From a virus: a stretch of DNA of 45,829 nucleotides. The stretch covers positions 1-45,829 of IMG/VR virus record IMGVR_UViG_3300009788_000152; one strand, given 5' to 3'. Position 1 is the stretch's first letter. Every line of letters begins with the position of its first letter. This document shows positions 1-7,739 of the stretch, one piece after another. The position numbers and the translations under genes were made by a program. The notes under the pieces are model-generated. The model was not told the DNA's origin and searched no databases. It saw nothing but the letters and a program-made list of their open reading frames with translations.

Positions 1-1
1 C

Positions 2-412
2 TATGGAAGCATTAAAGCCGTTGACAATGCCGTAGTGCAGGCCATGACAGCTGCAACTCCAGCGAAGGTGACAAACTATACCAAGAACGGATTAGCTGTA
101 GGCACCACCCCGGACTATGCCAATAACCAGATTGCTCTACCAAATGGGGGAACCTACCTCCTGTATGCTCAGGCATCGATTAAATCCAGCGTTGCGGATG
201 TAGCCCTCAATGGCCGATTGGCTATCGACGGAAGTGCAATTGACGGGCGTTTCGATATGGAACTGGTCAATGCAGACGAGGTTGCCTCGGGCCTCTGCTT
301 AGATGTGATTGCTATCACCGCAGCCCAAGTATTAAGTCTGAGAATAGAAACTGATAAAATTACCAACCTCACGATGACCAACGGCCAACTGATGGCCTGT
401 AGAATAGGTTAG
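2..412 (+). CDS. Virion surface protein with C1q/TNF-like beta sandwich, 5' partial
   Basis: The frame is open to the left edge, so the N-terminus is missing; a GTG at 35 is an internal codon rather than a convincing start. About 136 residues are visible. Alternating hydrophobic/polar strands, an early 'LPNGGTYLLYAQASI' block and a closing 'MTNGQLMACRIG' strand resemble the jelly-roll domains that decorate phage heads or end tail fibres. The gene sits just before two other structural-looking genes and 8 bases upstream of the next start (GGAGAAA ribosome site). Role inferred: decoration or adhesion on the virion. The fold call rests on strand pattern only. Confidence 0.6.
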   Translation, partial: YGSIKAVDNAVVQAMTAATPAKVTNYTKNGLAVGTTPDYANNQIALPNGGTYLLYAQASIKSSVADVALNGRLAIDGSAIDGRFDMELVNADEVASGLCLDVIAITAAQVLSLRIETDKITNLTMTNGQLMACRIG

Positions 413-421
413 GAGAAAATC

Positions 422-1138
422 ATGGCACGTGGACACCACACGACAGTAGCAACCTTGTTGATGCCGCTGGCAAATGTTGAATATCCCTTTGAGTTTCCGA
501 AGGATGTCGAACGGTTCAGAATTCAGTTGCGGGACGCGACGAAGGTCCTGCATATTGGAACCAAGACAGGCAAGGTTGGAGTTAGCTATTTAATAACCGC
601 CTCAGCCCTTGCAATTGGCACCACAAAGCCGAATGTGGCCAACGGTGCATGTACGGTCTCCATTGGTGGAGTTCGGGCCGCAGTGGCCGGTGTAGCAGCT
701 GGCACGGCTCTGTCGGGTGATAATGTCCCGCAGGATAAATACGGCGCGTGGGCAATAGATGTAACTGCGGGGGATTCAAAAAGCATCACCCCAGCGGCAG
801 ACAATGCAACGGGATATGATTCGGCGGCTGAAGCTATTGCAGCGATCCCCGCAGTGGCGAAGGACAAAGCCCGGTTAGGGGTAGTGACTGCAATCAGTGA
901 TACCGGAGTATTCGATCCCGGTACTACCGACCTGGATGATGGGGCAGTGACCGATACTTACACAGATGCAGACCTGAAGGATGAAACCAACTATCCGTAC
1001 ATGACTCAATTTGCAGCCGGGGTGTGGAACGAGGATGACATTACGGAGTTGATTGACCGGGAAGTTTATTTTTCATCACCAACAGCGGCCCAATATCTCG
1101 AAATCATGTATTGGACTGGGAGGGAAAGAATTTCCTAA
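422..1138 (+). CDS. Putative virion structural protein (decoration-like, with inserted repeat-type domain)
   Basis: 238 residues, starting at ATG 422 behind AGGAGAAA. The first ~48 residues and the last ~35 ('FSSPTAAQYLEIMYW') look like the two halves of a small beta protein of the kind found in phage capsid-associated proteins. Between them is an Ala/Gly/Thr-rich segment (residues ~55-180) with the pattern 'VPQDKYGAWAIDV', 'ATGYDSAAEAIAAIPAV' and 'LGVVTAIS', which I associate with a domain repeated in many phage virion proteins. No enzyme motif is seen. It lies between two other likely surface proteins and overlaps the next gene's ATG by one base. Confidence 0.55.
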   Translation: MARGHHTTVATLLMPLANVEYPFEFPKDVERFRIQLRDATKVLHIGTKTGKVGVSYLITASALAIGTTKPNVANGACTVSIGGVRAAVAGVAAGTALSGDNVPQDKYGAWAIDVTAGDSKSITPAADNATGYDSAAEAIAAIPAVAKDKARLGVVTAISDTGVFDPGTTDLDDGAVTDTYTDADLKDETNYPYMTQFAAGVWNEDDITELIDREVYFSSPTAAQYLEIMYWTGRERIS

Positions 1139-1857
1139 TGGGAGGATTTTCCTATAGAGGGGTTTACGAGCCTGTAGGCAGCCTCCAGTTTCTGGAGGAG
1201 GCGATCATTCCCATTCATTCGGAGGGATTGGTCTTCTACGATCCTAACGAGAAGACCCTCGCGGTCTATAATAACGAGTCGGATGTCACTCTTCAATTGG
1301 GGCAGGAAATATATGTCCGTGCCACGAATAAATCTGGCAATCCGATATTGAATGGCACTCTCGTTTATGTGACGGGAGCGCAGGGAAGTCGGCCAACTAT
1401 TGCCCCGGCTAAGGCGAATGCCGCAGAAACTTGTACGGTACTCGCTATTGCTACACACGATATTGGGGATAATTTAACGGGCTTCTGTACTTCCTTTGGA
1501 TTGGTGCGCGGACTTAATACATCTAATGAAAACGCTGGAGACCCGGTTTATTTATCAGCCGCCGATGCAGGTGAATGGACAAAGGTAGCACCCTCAGAGC
1601 CTAATTTTGCAATACAGGTTGGTACGGTGTTATTCTCAAATAATGAGGGGGGTGTCATATTCGTGAATATGGGGCCGACCGATGTTGTGGGGCACATGAT
1701 TATTAGTTCAATTGCCTTACTCAATCAATTGAATATGAAGGAAATAACAACTCCGACGGCAGTTCCCGATTATGGGGCTGTTTATGCCAAGGCGGATAAC
1801 AAACTATATTTCCAAGATGGTGCAGGAGTAGAGCACGAGGTCGCATTTACGGCATAG
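1138..1857 (+). CDS. Putative virion structural protein (beta-rich, fibre-like)
   Basis: ATG 1138 overlaps the previous stop (TAATG) and has GGGAGG about 13 bases upstream; a TTG at 1111 in the same frame is less likely because it lies wholly inside the upstream gene. 239 residues. The middle carries 'GQEIYVRATNKSG', 'GDPVYLSAADAGEWT' and 'VGTVLFSNNEGGVIFVNM', a pattern of short beta repeats common in phage surface and fibre proteins. The C-terminal ~50 residues ('MKEITTPTAVPDYGAVYAK', 'LYFQDGAGVEHEV') resemble the small region that often ends such proteins. No catalytic motif. Function as a surface protein is inferred from composition and position. Confidence 0.5.
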   Translation: MGGFSYRGVYEPVGSLQFLEEAIIPIHSEGLVFYDPNEKTLAVYNNESDVTLQLGQEIYVRATNKSGNPILNGTLVYVTGAQGSRPTIAPAKANAAETCTVLAIATHDIGDNLTGFCTSFGLVRGLNTSNENAGDPVYLSAADAGEWTKVAPSEPNFAIQVGTVLFSNNEGGVIFVNMGPTDVVGHMIISSIALLNQLNMKEITTPTAVPDYGAVYAKADNKLYFQDGAGVEHEVAFTA

Positions 1858-1893
1858 GGGAAAATCATAAATGATGCGAATCAGAGGTAAGAT

Positions 1894-2447
1894 ATGAGCA
1901 ACACTGGAATCCAAGTAGACGATCTCCGGCACATGATTAAGTCAGTGCTGGAAGGACTGGCCGCCGGTGCAAGGAATGGCAAAAGCATGGCGTCCAAGGA
2001 TGCTGTGAGCTGGTCCTGCGGACAATCGTATGCGAAGGTCTGATTGGCAACAATTTTCATCTCCGGCAGAAAAAGAGTGGTGGCCGGATCGGAGTGGCCC
2101 GTGGGATCGCCCAGTTCGAGCCGTGGGTGGCCCGGTCGGTCATCAACGATTATCTGGCTTATCGCCGTTCATTGAGAGAGGACATTGAGGCGGTATGCCT
2201 ATGCGATCTATCCATGATCAATGACGATACCCCGGAGGAAATGAAATTGATGGACCTGCAACTTCAAGGCAATATGCTTTTGAATATTGCTTTATGCAGG
2301 ATGAAGTATCGCCCCGTACCCCGTCCAATACCGCCCCATGAGAATGTACCCGCGCAAGCCAGATACTGGCTGAAGTATTACAATGCGGGCGGTAAGGGCA
2401 CGGTAGCAAAATTCCGCAGCGCAGCGAACAGGACGGCGCAGCAATGA
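1894..2447 (+). pseudogene. Lysozyme-like lytic transglycosylase, interrupted by an apparent -1 frameshift
   Basis: The first part reads from ATG 1894 (AGAGGTAAGAT upstream) and stops at TGA 2043 after 49 codons. The rest reads in the -1 frame to TGA 2447; its only start is a weak GTG at 2094. Joining the frames at about base 2007 (GTG 2005-2007 followed by GAG 2007-2009) gives one protein of about 184 residues. It runs from a helical N-terminus through 'ELVLRTIVCEG', 'ARGIAQFEPW' and 'NYLAYRRSL'-like blocks to 'ALCRMKYRPVPRPIPP' and 'ARYWLKYYNAGGKGT'. That order matches a phage SLT/lysozyme-like family; the Glu in 'VCEG' (about residue 48 of the joined product) would be the catalytic acid. 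No slippery heptamer is present, so a lost base or sequencing error is likelier than programmed shifting. The gene overlaps the next start (ATGA). Confidence 0.7.
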
Positions 2448-2941
2448 ACCAAGTAGGTGGCAATGTATTGATCGTAGACGGGGACCAGCCATCCCGGCAG
2501 GTCCTGTCCCAACTGCTGAGCACGAAGCTGCCGGGGGTGCGCGTGGATCGAGTGCCCCATGCTCATGCGGCAATCGATCATGCCAGCAGGATGCAATACG
2601 ATTTATTTATTATCGATCTGGGGCTACCAGACATCGATGGCCTTGACACCGCATCAGCTCTGGGCGGCATCGATGACTATGGGGACACCCCAATGATATT
2701 CATTTCCAAGCCCGGCGGGAAAAAGCGGCTGTGCGGCAAGTATCCCGGCATTGATTATTTCCAGAAGCCGATCCGTGGCCGGGGGGACTATTTTGTCAGC
2801 AGGGTAGAGCGCCTGCTGATCCTGATGCACAATCTTACGATGGTGAACAATTCCGTGGCCCGAGTCACAGCAACCAAACATAAATTGGAGCAGCACCTTG
2901 GCACCGCCAACGGAATCGGACTTAATCAAGCAGCTATTTGA
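2444..2941 (+). CDS. Response-regulator receiver (CheY-like) domain protein
   Basis: 165 residues; ATG 2444 overlaps the previous stop. Residues 6-115 form a complete receiver domain: 'NVLIVDGDQPSRQVL' with acidic D12 and D14, phospho-acceptor D58 in 'YDLFIIDLGLPDIDG', switch S88 in 'PMIFISKP', and invariant K108 in 'YFQKPI'. The second acidic residue normally at position 13 is Gly, with Asp shifted to 14. The C-terminal ~50 residues are helical and hold no recognisable output domain. Receivers pass phosphoryl signals from histidine kinases; none is encoded nearby. Its place between a lysozyme-like gene and membrane proteins is unusual for such a gene. Fold assignment is firm, role unknown. 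Confidence 0.85.
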   Translation: MNQVGGNVLIVDGDQPSRQVLSQLLSTKLPGVRVDRVPHAHAAIDHASRMQYDLFIIDLGLPDIDGLDTASALGGIDDYGDTPMIFISKPGGKKRLCGKYPGIDYFQKPIRGRGDYFVSRVERLLILMHNLTMVNNSVARVTATKHKLEQHLGTANGIGLNQAAI

Positions 2942-3227
2942 TGCGATTGAGAAGCAAGGGGAGGGGGTTGACGCCCTTTGCAAAATGATCAGCGGGGACC
3001 CCTTCGATCCCAACGACACCGGCATGAAGGGCAGCCTGCTCAAAGCAGTAGAGGAGCTGGAGGATTTTAATGCTGGGGATCACAAATCCAATACGGCATT
3101 CCGCACTGCGAAGGAAGCCGAGATGTCCCGGCTATGGTTGGGGTTGATAATTTTGATTGGAACCGGCGTAGTGACCCTTGTGGTAAATCTACTGCTGGCA
3201 GGACTAACAACAACGGGAGGACCGTAA
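2898..3227 (+). CDS. Small membrane protein with C-terminal transmembrane helix (holin/lysis candidate)
   Basis: 109 residues from TTG 2898, which has GGAG seven bases upstream and overlaps the end of the receiver gene by 44 bases. Residues 1-75 are soluble and charged, with helical stretches; residues ~79-102 form one hydrophobic segment ('LWLGLIILIGTGVVTLVVNL'); the tail is short and polar. This layout resembles XhlA-type hemolysin/holin accessory proteins. The neighbour just downstream is also a small membrane protein, and a lysozyme-like gene lies 0.9 kb upstream, which fits a lysis cassette. No sequence family is certain. Confidence 0.5.
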   Translation: MAPPTESDLIKQLFDAIEKQGEGVDALCKMISGDPFDPNDTGMKGSLLKAVEELEDFNAGDHKSNTAFRTAKEAEMSRLWLGLIILIGTGVVTLVVNLLLAGLTTTGGP

Positions 3228-3228
3228 G

Positions 3229-3540
3229 ATGAAGCGATTCTATCTAATAGGGTTACTGGTGATCCTAGTGCCGGTAATGTTGCTCGGGGCTGATGGAACA
3301 GTCTGGACATGGTTCACGGATCGATGGGGAACCATCGTAGCAATGATAGGGATCACACTTGGTGCATTCGCTGTTCCGGGGCTTCGCACCCTCATGGTGC
3401 TGGCCCTGAAGACGCTGGTCAGTGAGGCGGTTTTGAAGAAAATCTTTCTCCTGGTGGCAAAGAAATTTGTCCTCAGCACTAAAACCAAGGTCGATGATAT
3501 TTGGTTAGAGGAGCTGGAGAAGCAGCTTAAAAAGAAATAA
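3229..3540 (+). CDS. Small membrane protein (holin candidate)
   Basis: 103 residues, ATG 3229, two bases after the previous stop. Residues 5-21 ('YLIGLLVILVPVMLLG') form a first hydrophobic segment that could be a signal anchor. Residues ~36-60 form a second ('IVAMIGITLGAFAVPGL' onward). The C-terminal third is amphipathic and ends in a lysine cluster, with the 'TKTKVDDIWLEELEKQL' pattern common at the ends of small phage membrane proteins. Small size, two membrane segments and a charged tail fit a holin. Sequence alone does not prove it. Confidence 0.5.
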   Translation: MKRFYLIGLLVILVPVMLLGADGTVWTWFTDRWGTIVAMIGITLGAFAVPGLRTLMVLALKTLVSEAVLKKIFLLVAKKFVLSTKTKVDDIWLEELEKQLKKK

Positions 3541-3543
3541 CCA

Positions 3544-4434
3544 ATGCCCTCTCCTGATCCACTGACGAACTTTATAGCCAATGCCCACCCGCTCGGGCAG
3601 GAAATCGAGCTGGTATGGACACTTCCTCTGACTATGCCCGAGGGGTGGCGCATTGTTGTATTTCGCAGGCAGGGATCGGATGTAACTCAGGGAGAGATCG
3701 ACAACTATTTTGCTGATCCGGCCAGTCTACCATCGGACATCACGGTGGAGACCGTTGATAATGTTCAATATGAGGGGGACCTTCACGGCCTCTCGGATTA
3801 TGCGGTCGAAAACTCCAAGCAGTATTATTATCAGCTCGTATTGCAGGACAGCAGCGATGACGCGGTATCGACCATCGCAGGGGCCAACGCCACGGCCAAC
3901 GCCACGGTCGAAACCAAAATTATCGATGCCAAGGTTATTGTTCTGGCTTTGGTGGAACGGGTGATGAAAGCCTATGGCATGATCAAGGATCAACACTATC
4001 AATTGATGCGTGAATATGCACTTCCGGGGATGCAGACACCCACGATCTATGTGACTCGCGTAGGTGGGCAAGTGCTCCATAGATACATTGGCCAATTCCA
4101 GTCAACAGCGGCGGACCTCAAAGCCGTATATGGCAGTCTGGAGATGGATAATATTCAGGTGGTCTGGGAAGACCCGAACGCAATCCGCCGGGATACGATC
4201 ACCAATATGTTCCGCGAGTCCAAAGAATTTATCGACCGATACCTCCATACAGAGGAGGGGGGCGATATGGCCTACACAAATATTGTAATCGAGGGAGACG
4301 TTATCAATGAGGCGGTTAGGGATAGGGTCCAAGTGGGGGGGATGATGATTATCTCCTGCGCTATCGCCACAGAGGTAAAAATGCAATCCACTCTGGCTTC
4401 ATGGCTGGAGGGTGAAGGTCTACCTCAAAATTAG
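3544..4434 (+). CDS. Putative tail completion / neck protein with fibronectin-III-like N-terminus
   Basis: 296 residues, ATG 3544, three bases after the previous stop. Residues ~1-115 look like a fibronectin type III sandwich ('IELVWTLPLTMPEGWRIVVFRR', with 'QYYYQLVLQD' as a late strand). The rest mixes helices and strands ('VIVLALVERVMKAYGMI', 'PTIYVTRVGGQVLH', 'VGGMMIISCAIATEVKM') like tail terminator or neck proteins that dock on the sheath and tube. It lies one gene before the sheath, where such proteins sit in myoviruses. A 12-bp tandem duplication encodes its 'NATANAT' linker. Function is inferred from position. Confidence 0.45.
   Translation: MPSPDPLTNFIANAHPLGQEIELVWTLPLTMPEGWRIVVFRRQGSDVTQGEIDNYFADPASLPSDITVETVDNVQYEGDLHGLSDYAVENSKQYYYQLVLQDSSDDAVSTIAGANATANATVETKIIDAKVIVLALVERVMKAYGMIKDQHYQLMREYALPGMQTPTIYVTRVGGQVLHRYIGQFQSTAADLKAVYGSLEMDNIQVVWEDPNAIRRDTITNMFRESKEFIDRYLHTEEGGDMAYTNIVIEGDVINEAVRDRVQVGGMMIISCAIATEVKMQSTLASWLEGEGLPQN
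3882..3905 (+). repeat. Two perfect tandem copies of a 12-bp unit
   Basis: GGCCAACGCCAC occurs twice end to end. It adds four codons per copy in frame to the linker between the fibronectin-like and C-terminal parts of the surrounding gene. Copy number could vary without breaking the frame. Confidence 0.8.
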
Positions 4435-4445
4435 GGGACAGAAGC

Positions 4446-4769
4446 ATGGTAGAAAACGATGATACAAAGGGACAGCAGCAACTTGGTACAGCCAGCGAGG
4501 CGGCCACCGCAGCAGCGGAGCCAACTTCAAAGGCCACTCCGAAGAAAACTGGCGGAGGCAAAAAAGTTGCCATGAAACCAGCGGCCCAGCAGGACTCAAA
4601 GCTATTGATCTCATTTTCGGAGTATCGGGCTACCACTGATCGAGTCGAAGTAACATCCGTCCTGGAGCAAGGCTTCAGGGTCTGGATGAAGACGGTGAAG
4701 CAGGAGCCGCTGAGGTCCCGGACATTTTCCGAATGGGATAAACTCATCGATGAATACTTAAAGTCATAA
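4446..4769 (+). CDS. Small tail-region protein of unknown function
   Basis: 107 residues, ATG 4446 with GGGGACAG upstream. Residues 1-50 are low complexity, rich in Ala, Thr, Lys and Gln, and probably disordered. Residues 50-107 form a compact helical domain ('LISFSEYRATTDRVEVTSVLEQGFRVW', ending 'SEWDKLIDEYLKS'). The small gene directly before the sheath is often a tail completion or assembly factor, but I recognise no family. It lies 10 bases before the sheath start. Confidence 0.5.
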   Translation: MVENDDTKGQQQLGTASEAATAAAEPTSKATPKKTGGGKKVAMKPAAQQDSKLLISFSEYRATTDRVEVTSVLEQGFRVWMKTVKQEPLRSRTFSEWDKLIDEYLKS

Positions 4770-4779
4770 GGAGCGAATT

Positions 4780-6504
4780 ATGAGCCAACGGAAATTTGGA
4801 AATCAAATTCTGATTGAGCCGCAGGCAAAAAGCAAGCTCACTGTCGGGATCACCCCACGGGCAAACCCCCTGGCCACTGGCCGGGTGATCGTAATCGGTG
4901 AAAGCGAGGGGGGTGCCCCCAGCGAGGTTCACTGGTTTACCGACAAGTCGGGCGCTAAGGATGTTCTCCGGGGCGGTGATGCCCTGAGAGCGATGGGATT
5001 CATTTTCAATCCCTCTCCACAGCATAGCGGCGCACCATATTGCGGATTCGTCCGCGCACAAACATCCACTACCGCCGAGCACGACGGGACCAGCGCGAAG
5101 ATCGTATCGAAGGATTACGGCACGTGGCCCAATGGTATCAAGATCAAGATCGAGGACGGTACCACCGCCAACTCGAACAAGATCAGCGTTGACTATCAGG
5201 GCGAAACGGAGGTCTTTGATAACCTTGATCTGGCTGCCACGATCCAGTATGTAGGAGCGGAAACTTCCGGTCTATTGGAAATAACGGCGGGGAATCACAT
5301 CATTGGCCAAGCGGGGGACCTCGCATCAGAGGTAACGGAGTTCGATTTCGACTTCGCTCTATCCGATTACAACAATATCTCCAAGGTAGTGGCCGCCATC
5401 GATGCCCTGGCCGACTGGGAGTGTTCGATCTTCAGCCTCGCACCGGCGGGGATTGGTACCCTCAACAGCACCAATCTGAATACGCTGGCGGAGGGCGATG
5501 CGAAGACAGCAGCATTGAACCTACAAGCCTATCCGCATATCTGCAAACATGCGCTGGATAATCTCAGCGCCTTTGTGGATGGAACGGTCGAAGTTGACGG
5601 TACCCAGATAAGCAATCAGACTACATGGGCCTTCCTGGCCGGGGGTACAGCTGCCAGCATGGATACGGCGGCCATCGCTGCCGCCCTGACGCTGATAGAG
5701 GAGGCCAACTGTCAGATAATCTGGATTGACTCCGAGACAGCGGCAGATCATGCACTGGTCACAGCTCACTGTCAGACGAATCAGTATTTCCGCATGGGCT
5801 TCTTCGGGCTGGCGACTCAGGCCACAGCTGCCCTGGCCGTGTCTACGACGCTGGCCGGGGGGAAGCTGATGAATACTGCCTATGGTGCTTTGGTAGCCTG
5901 CGGTATTGACGACTTTGCGGAAAATGGCTCGGGGGTGGAGGCCCTTGCGCCGAAATGGTTTGCCGCGAAGTGCGCCGGATTGGCCGCTGGACTGCCGGTT
6001 CAGGAACCTCTGACTCACAAGGTATTCAGTGCTCAGGGATTGCAGTATGAATTCACCAAGGCTCAGCGGGAACAGATGATCCGTGGAGGTGTACTCGCAC
6101 CGCGCAACATGGACGGAATCGGGCTGCTGGTGAATCATGGCGTATGCACTCTACAGAACAATCTGAATCTATGGGACGCCGGTGTTGCCGCATCCCCCGA
6201 GATTTCGCTCAATCGTTCCGCTGGGCAGTTCAATAAAGAACTGGTCGTGGCCGCAGAACGGGAATTCATCGGGGGGACTGTGGGAGTTGGACGGGCTACA
6301 ATAGTCGCCTTTGTTGAGGCCCACTGCAAGGCCAAGGAAGCTGAGGGGGTTCTGGCCGAAAACGACTCCGATCCTGACAATGTACTCCCGGCATGGGAAA
6401 GCGTTGCCGCCACACGAGAGGCGGACGGCTGGAGTGTGAAGGTGTCTATTCGACTGAATAACCCCTTCAATTATTTCTTAATCGAAACCGTGGCGGTCCT
6501 GTAA
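4780..6504 (+). CDS. Contractile tail sheath protein
   Basis: 574 residues, ATG 4780 behind AAGGAGCG. Sheath subunits stack around the tail tube and contract to drive it into the host. The N-terminus has the typical 'ATGRVIVIGESEGGAPSEVHWF' lead and the central part is a large variable beta domain. The C-terminus shows the conserved sheath end: 'RATIVAFVEAHCKAKEAEGVL', 'AATREADGWSVKVSIRLNNP' and a final 'FNYFLIETVAVL' strand that locks subunits together. The tube gene follows 30 bases later, the invariant neighbour in myoviruses. Length is normal for the family. Confidence 0.9.
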   Translation: MSQRKFGNQILIEPQAKSKLTVGITPRANPLATGRVIVIGESEGGAPSEVHWFTDKSGAKDVLRGGDALRAMGFIFNPSPQHSGAPYCGFVRAQTSTTAEHDGTSAKIVSKDYGTWPNGIKIKIEDGTTANSNKISVDYQGETEVFDNLDLAATIQYVGAETSGLLEITAGNHIIGQAGDLASEVTEFDFDFALSDYNNISKVVAAIDALADWECSIFSLAPAGIGTLNSTNLNTLAEGDAKTAALNLQAYPHICKHALDNLSAFVDGTVEVDGTQISNQTTWAFLAGGTAASMDTAAIAAALTLIEEANCQIIWIDSETAADHALVTAHCQTNQYFRMGFFGLATQATAALAVSTTLAGGKLMNTAYGALVACGIDDFAENGSGVEALAPKWFAAKCAGLAAGLPVQEPLTHKVFSAQGLQYEFTKAQREQMIRGGVLAPRNMDGIGLLVNHGVCTLQNNLNLWDAGVAASPEISLNRSAGQFNKELVVAAEREFIGGTVGVGRATIVAFVEAHCKAKEAEGVLAENDSDPDNVLPAWESVAATREADGWSVKVSIRLNNPFNYFLIETVAVL

Positions 6505-6534
6505 AACCCCCGGAAAATTTAGGAGACTATTCAC

Positions 6535-6969
6535 ATGGCTAAGAAAATAGTACACGGTGCCAGAGTGCTGGTTTTCTTCGGTGCTAAAAAGATTGGTGTA
6601 ATGAACACCATCACCGAGAATGAAGACTACGGGCTTCAGGGGGCTTATGCCATCGGGCAGATGGAACCTTACGAGATCGTAGCCCTGCGCTTTTCTGGTA
6701 ATTTCAATTTCACGGCACTTGTCCTGACCGAGAGCACTGTCGCTGACCTAATGCTCGGTGAGAGGGCTGGCAAAACGGTCAAGCAGATCGTCAAGTCGAT
6801 CCTCACGCAAATAGGTTTCACACTCGTTATTCAGGATAAGTACACCAGTGAAAATATCGCAACCATCTCCGGCTGTAAGATTGGCGGCACAAGCCTGACT
6901 GTAGGCGAGAACGCTATCTCCCAACGGAGCGGTTCCGGTATGTACGGCGATCCACAAGATTCGCCGTAG
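6535..6969 (+). CDS. Tail tube protein
   Basis: 144 residues, ATG 6535 with TTAGGAGAC upstream. Small beta-barrel protein that stacks in hexamers to form the inner tube. The 'GARVLVFFGAKKIGVMNTITENEDYGLQGAYAIGQMEP' opening, 'ALRFSGNFNFTAL' strand and the closing 'GCKIGGTSLTVGENAISQR' strand fit the tube fold of Mu/XkdM-like phages. It sits immediately after the sheath and before the assembly chaperones. Confidence 0.85.
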   Translation: MAKKIVHGARVLVFFGAKKIGVMNTITENEDYGLQGAYAIGQMEPYEIVALRFSGNFNFTALVLTESTVADLMLGERAGKTVKQIVKSILTQIGFTLVIQDKYTSENIATISGCKIGGTSLTVGENAISQRSGSGMYGDPQDSP

Positions 6970-6999
6970 GACAACAATCAAAAATAGGGGATGATCGGA

Positions 7000-7362
7000 A
7001 TGGATAAAACCTGTTCGGTGAAGGTATCTTTTGGTGAATTCACTTTCAAAAATATACTCGCCATAGGGGAGCAAAATCAGATTGCAGCTCATCGGTCCAC
7101 AGTGTCCAATGGGATGTATGGTCAGATGGTGGAATCGCCCAATCCCGCAGAGGTGAATGCGGCGTTGACTATCTTTAGGTCCAGCGAGATGCAAGGTAGG
7201 ATCATAAAATACCCGGAGGACTGGATGGGCTGTGACGCATTGATGTCCGAGGAGTTTGACGAGCTCTGGAAGGCGTGGACTGAAAAGTCCGGGTTGTTTC
7301 GCCGGACAAAGCCAGATGCCGCTCCAGACCCCGGCGATGGCGACGGAGAGGATCAAAGCTGA
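7000..7362 (+). CDS. Tail assembly chaperone, first frame (G-like)
   Basis: 120 residues from ATG 7000, chosen because AGGGG lies nine bases upstream; an in-frame ATG at 6991 is too close to that site. The 'VSFGEFTFKNILAIGEQNQIAAHRS' start and compact alpha/beta pattern, with a disordered acidic end ('PDPGDGDGEDQS'), fit the short chaperone that precedes the tape measure. A second frame overlaps its 3' end, the arrangement in which many phages make a longer frameshift product that binds the tape measure during assembly. Assignment rests mainly on position and architecture. Confidence 0.6.
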   Translation: MDKTCSVKVSFGEFTFKNILAIGEQNQIAAHRSTVSNGMYGQMVESPNPAEVNAALTIFRSSEMQGRIIKYPEDWMGCDALMSEEFDELWKAWTEKSGLFRRTKPDAAPDPGDGDGEDQS

Positions 7363-7726
7363 GGCGTTATCGCTCCTTGAAACTGACGCGGCTCGGCTAT
7401 GGTTCAGGCGGAGATTCAACCTTCCGCCGACCGATCAACGCTATTTGGACATGACAGATGAAGGGATTCACCTCGAATTCTATATTCATCAGGAGTTAGA
7501 CCGCCAGCTTGAGGCAAGACGCAAGGCCCTCACAGCTCATTGTGATGACTGTGGTTATGAAGGGTCGCCTCATCACCTGACGGCGAAGACCTGCCCGCAG
7601 TGCGGTGCTGAAATGAAGATGCCTGAAGAGGACTCCGATCAGACCGTGTACCGCGATGACGACTTTGCTCAAACCGTGAGAGAAGAACTCGGTATTGAGC
7701 TCCCTAAACACCTTAAACCGCAATGA
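7337..7726 (+). CDS. Tail assembly chaperone, second frame (T-like) with zinc ribbon
   Basis: 129 codons from ATG 7337, which has no good ribosome site; the frame is open further upstream to 7256. It overlaps the previous gene in the +1 (equal to -2) frame, so it may be made as a frameshift extension. The first half is helical ('LETDAARLWFRRRFNLPPTD', 'EFYIHQELDRQLEARRKAL'). The middle has a four-Cys zinc ribbon ('CDDCGYEG' then 'CPQCGAE'); the end is acidic. It lies 13 bases before the tape measure gene, the standard place for the T part of the G/GT pair. Confidence 0.6.
   Translation: MATERIKAEALSLLETDAARLWFRRRFNLPPTDQRYLDMTDEGIHLEFYIHQELDRQLEARRKALTAHCDDCGYEGSPHHLTAKTCPQCGAEMKMPEEDSDQTVYRDDDFAQTVREELGIELPKHLKPQ
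7345..7350 (+). promoter_or_regulatory. Candidate -2 translational frameshift site
   Basis: GGAGAG reads as GGA-GAG in the first chaperone frame. A tRNA on GAG can re-pair with the GAG two bases upstream, moving into the second frame (then AGG ATC AAA). The site lies four codons before the first frame's stop. -2 shifting is reported for phage Mu tail chaperones. Unproven here. Confidence 0.3.
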
Positions 7727-7739
7727 TCAAAGGGATTGA

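Noticed and set aside
2001-2015. Programmed -1 frameshift site in the lysozyme-like gene
   Set aside because: No X-XXY-YYZ heptamer or stimulatory hairpin is seen around base 2007, so a mutation or sequencing error is preferred.
5521-6138. 205-codon minus-strand frame
   Set aside because: Fully inside the sheath gene on the other strand; the sheath match explains the region.
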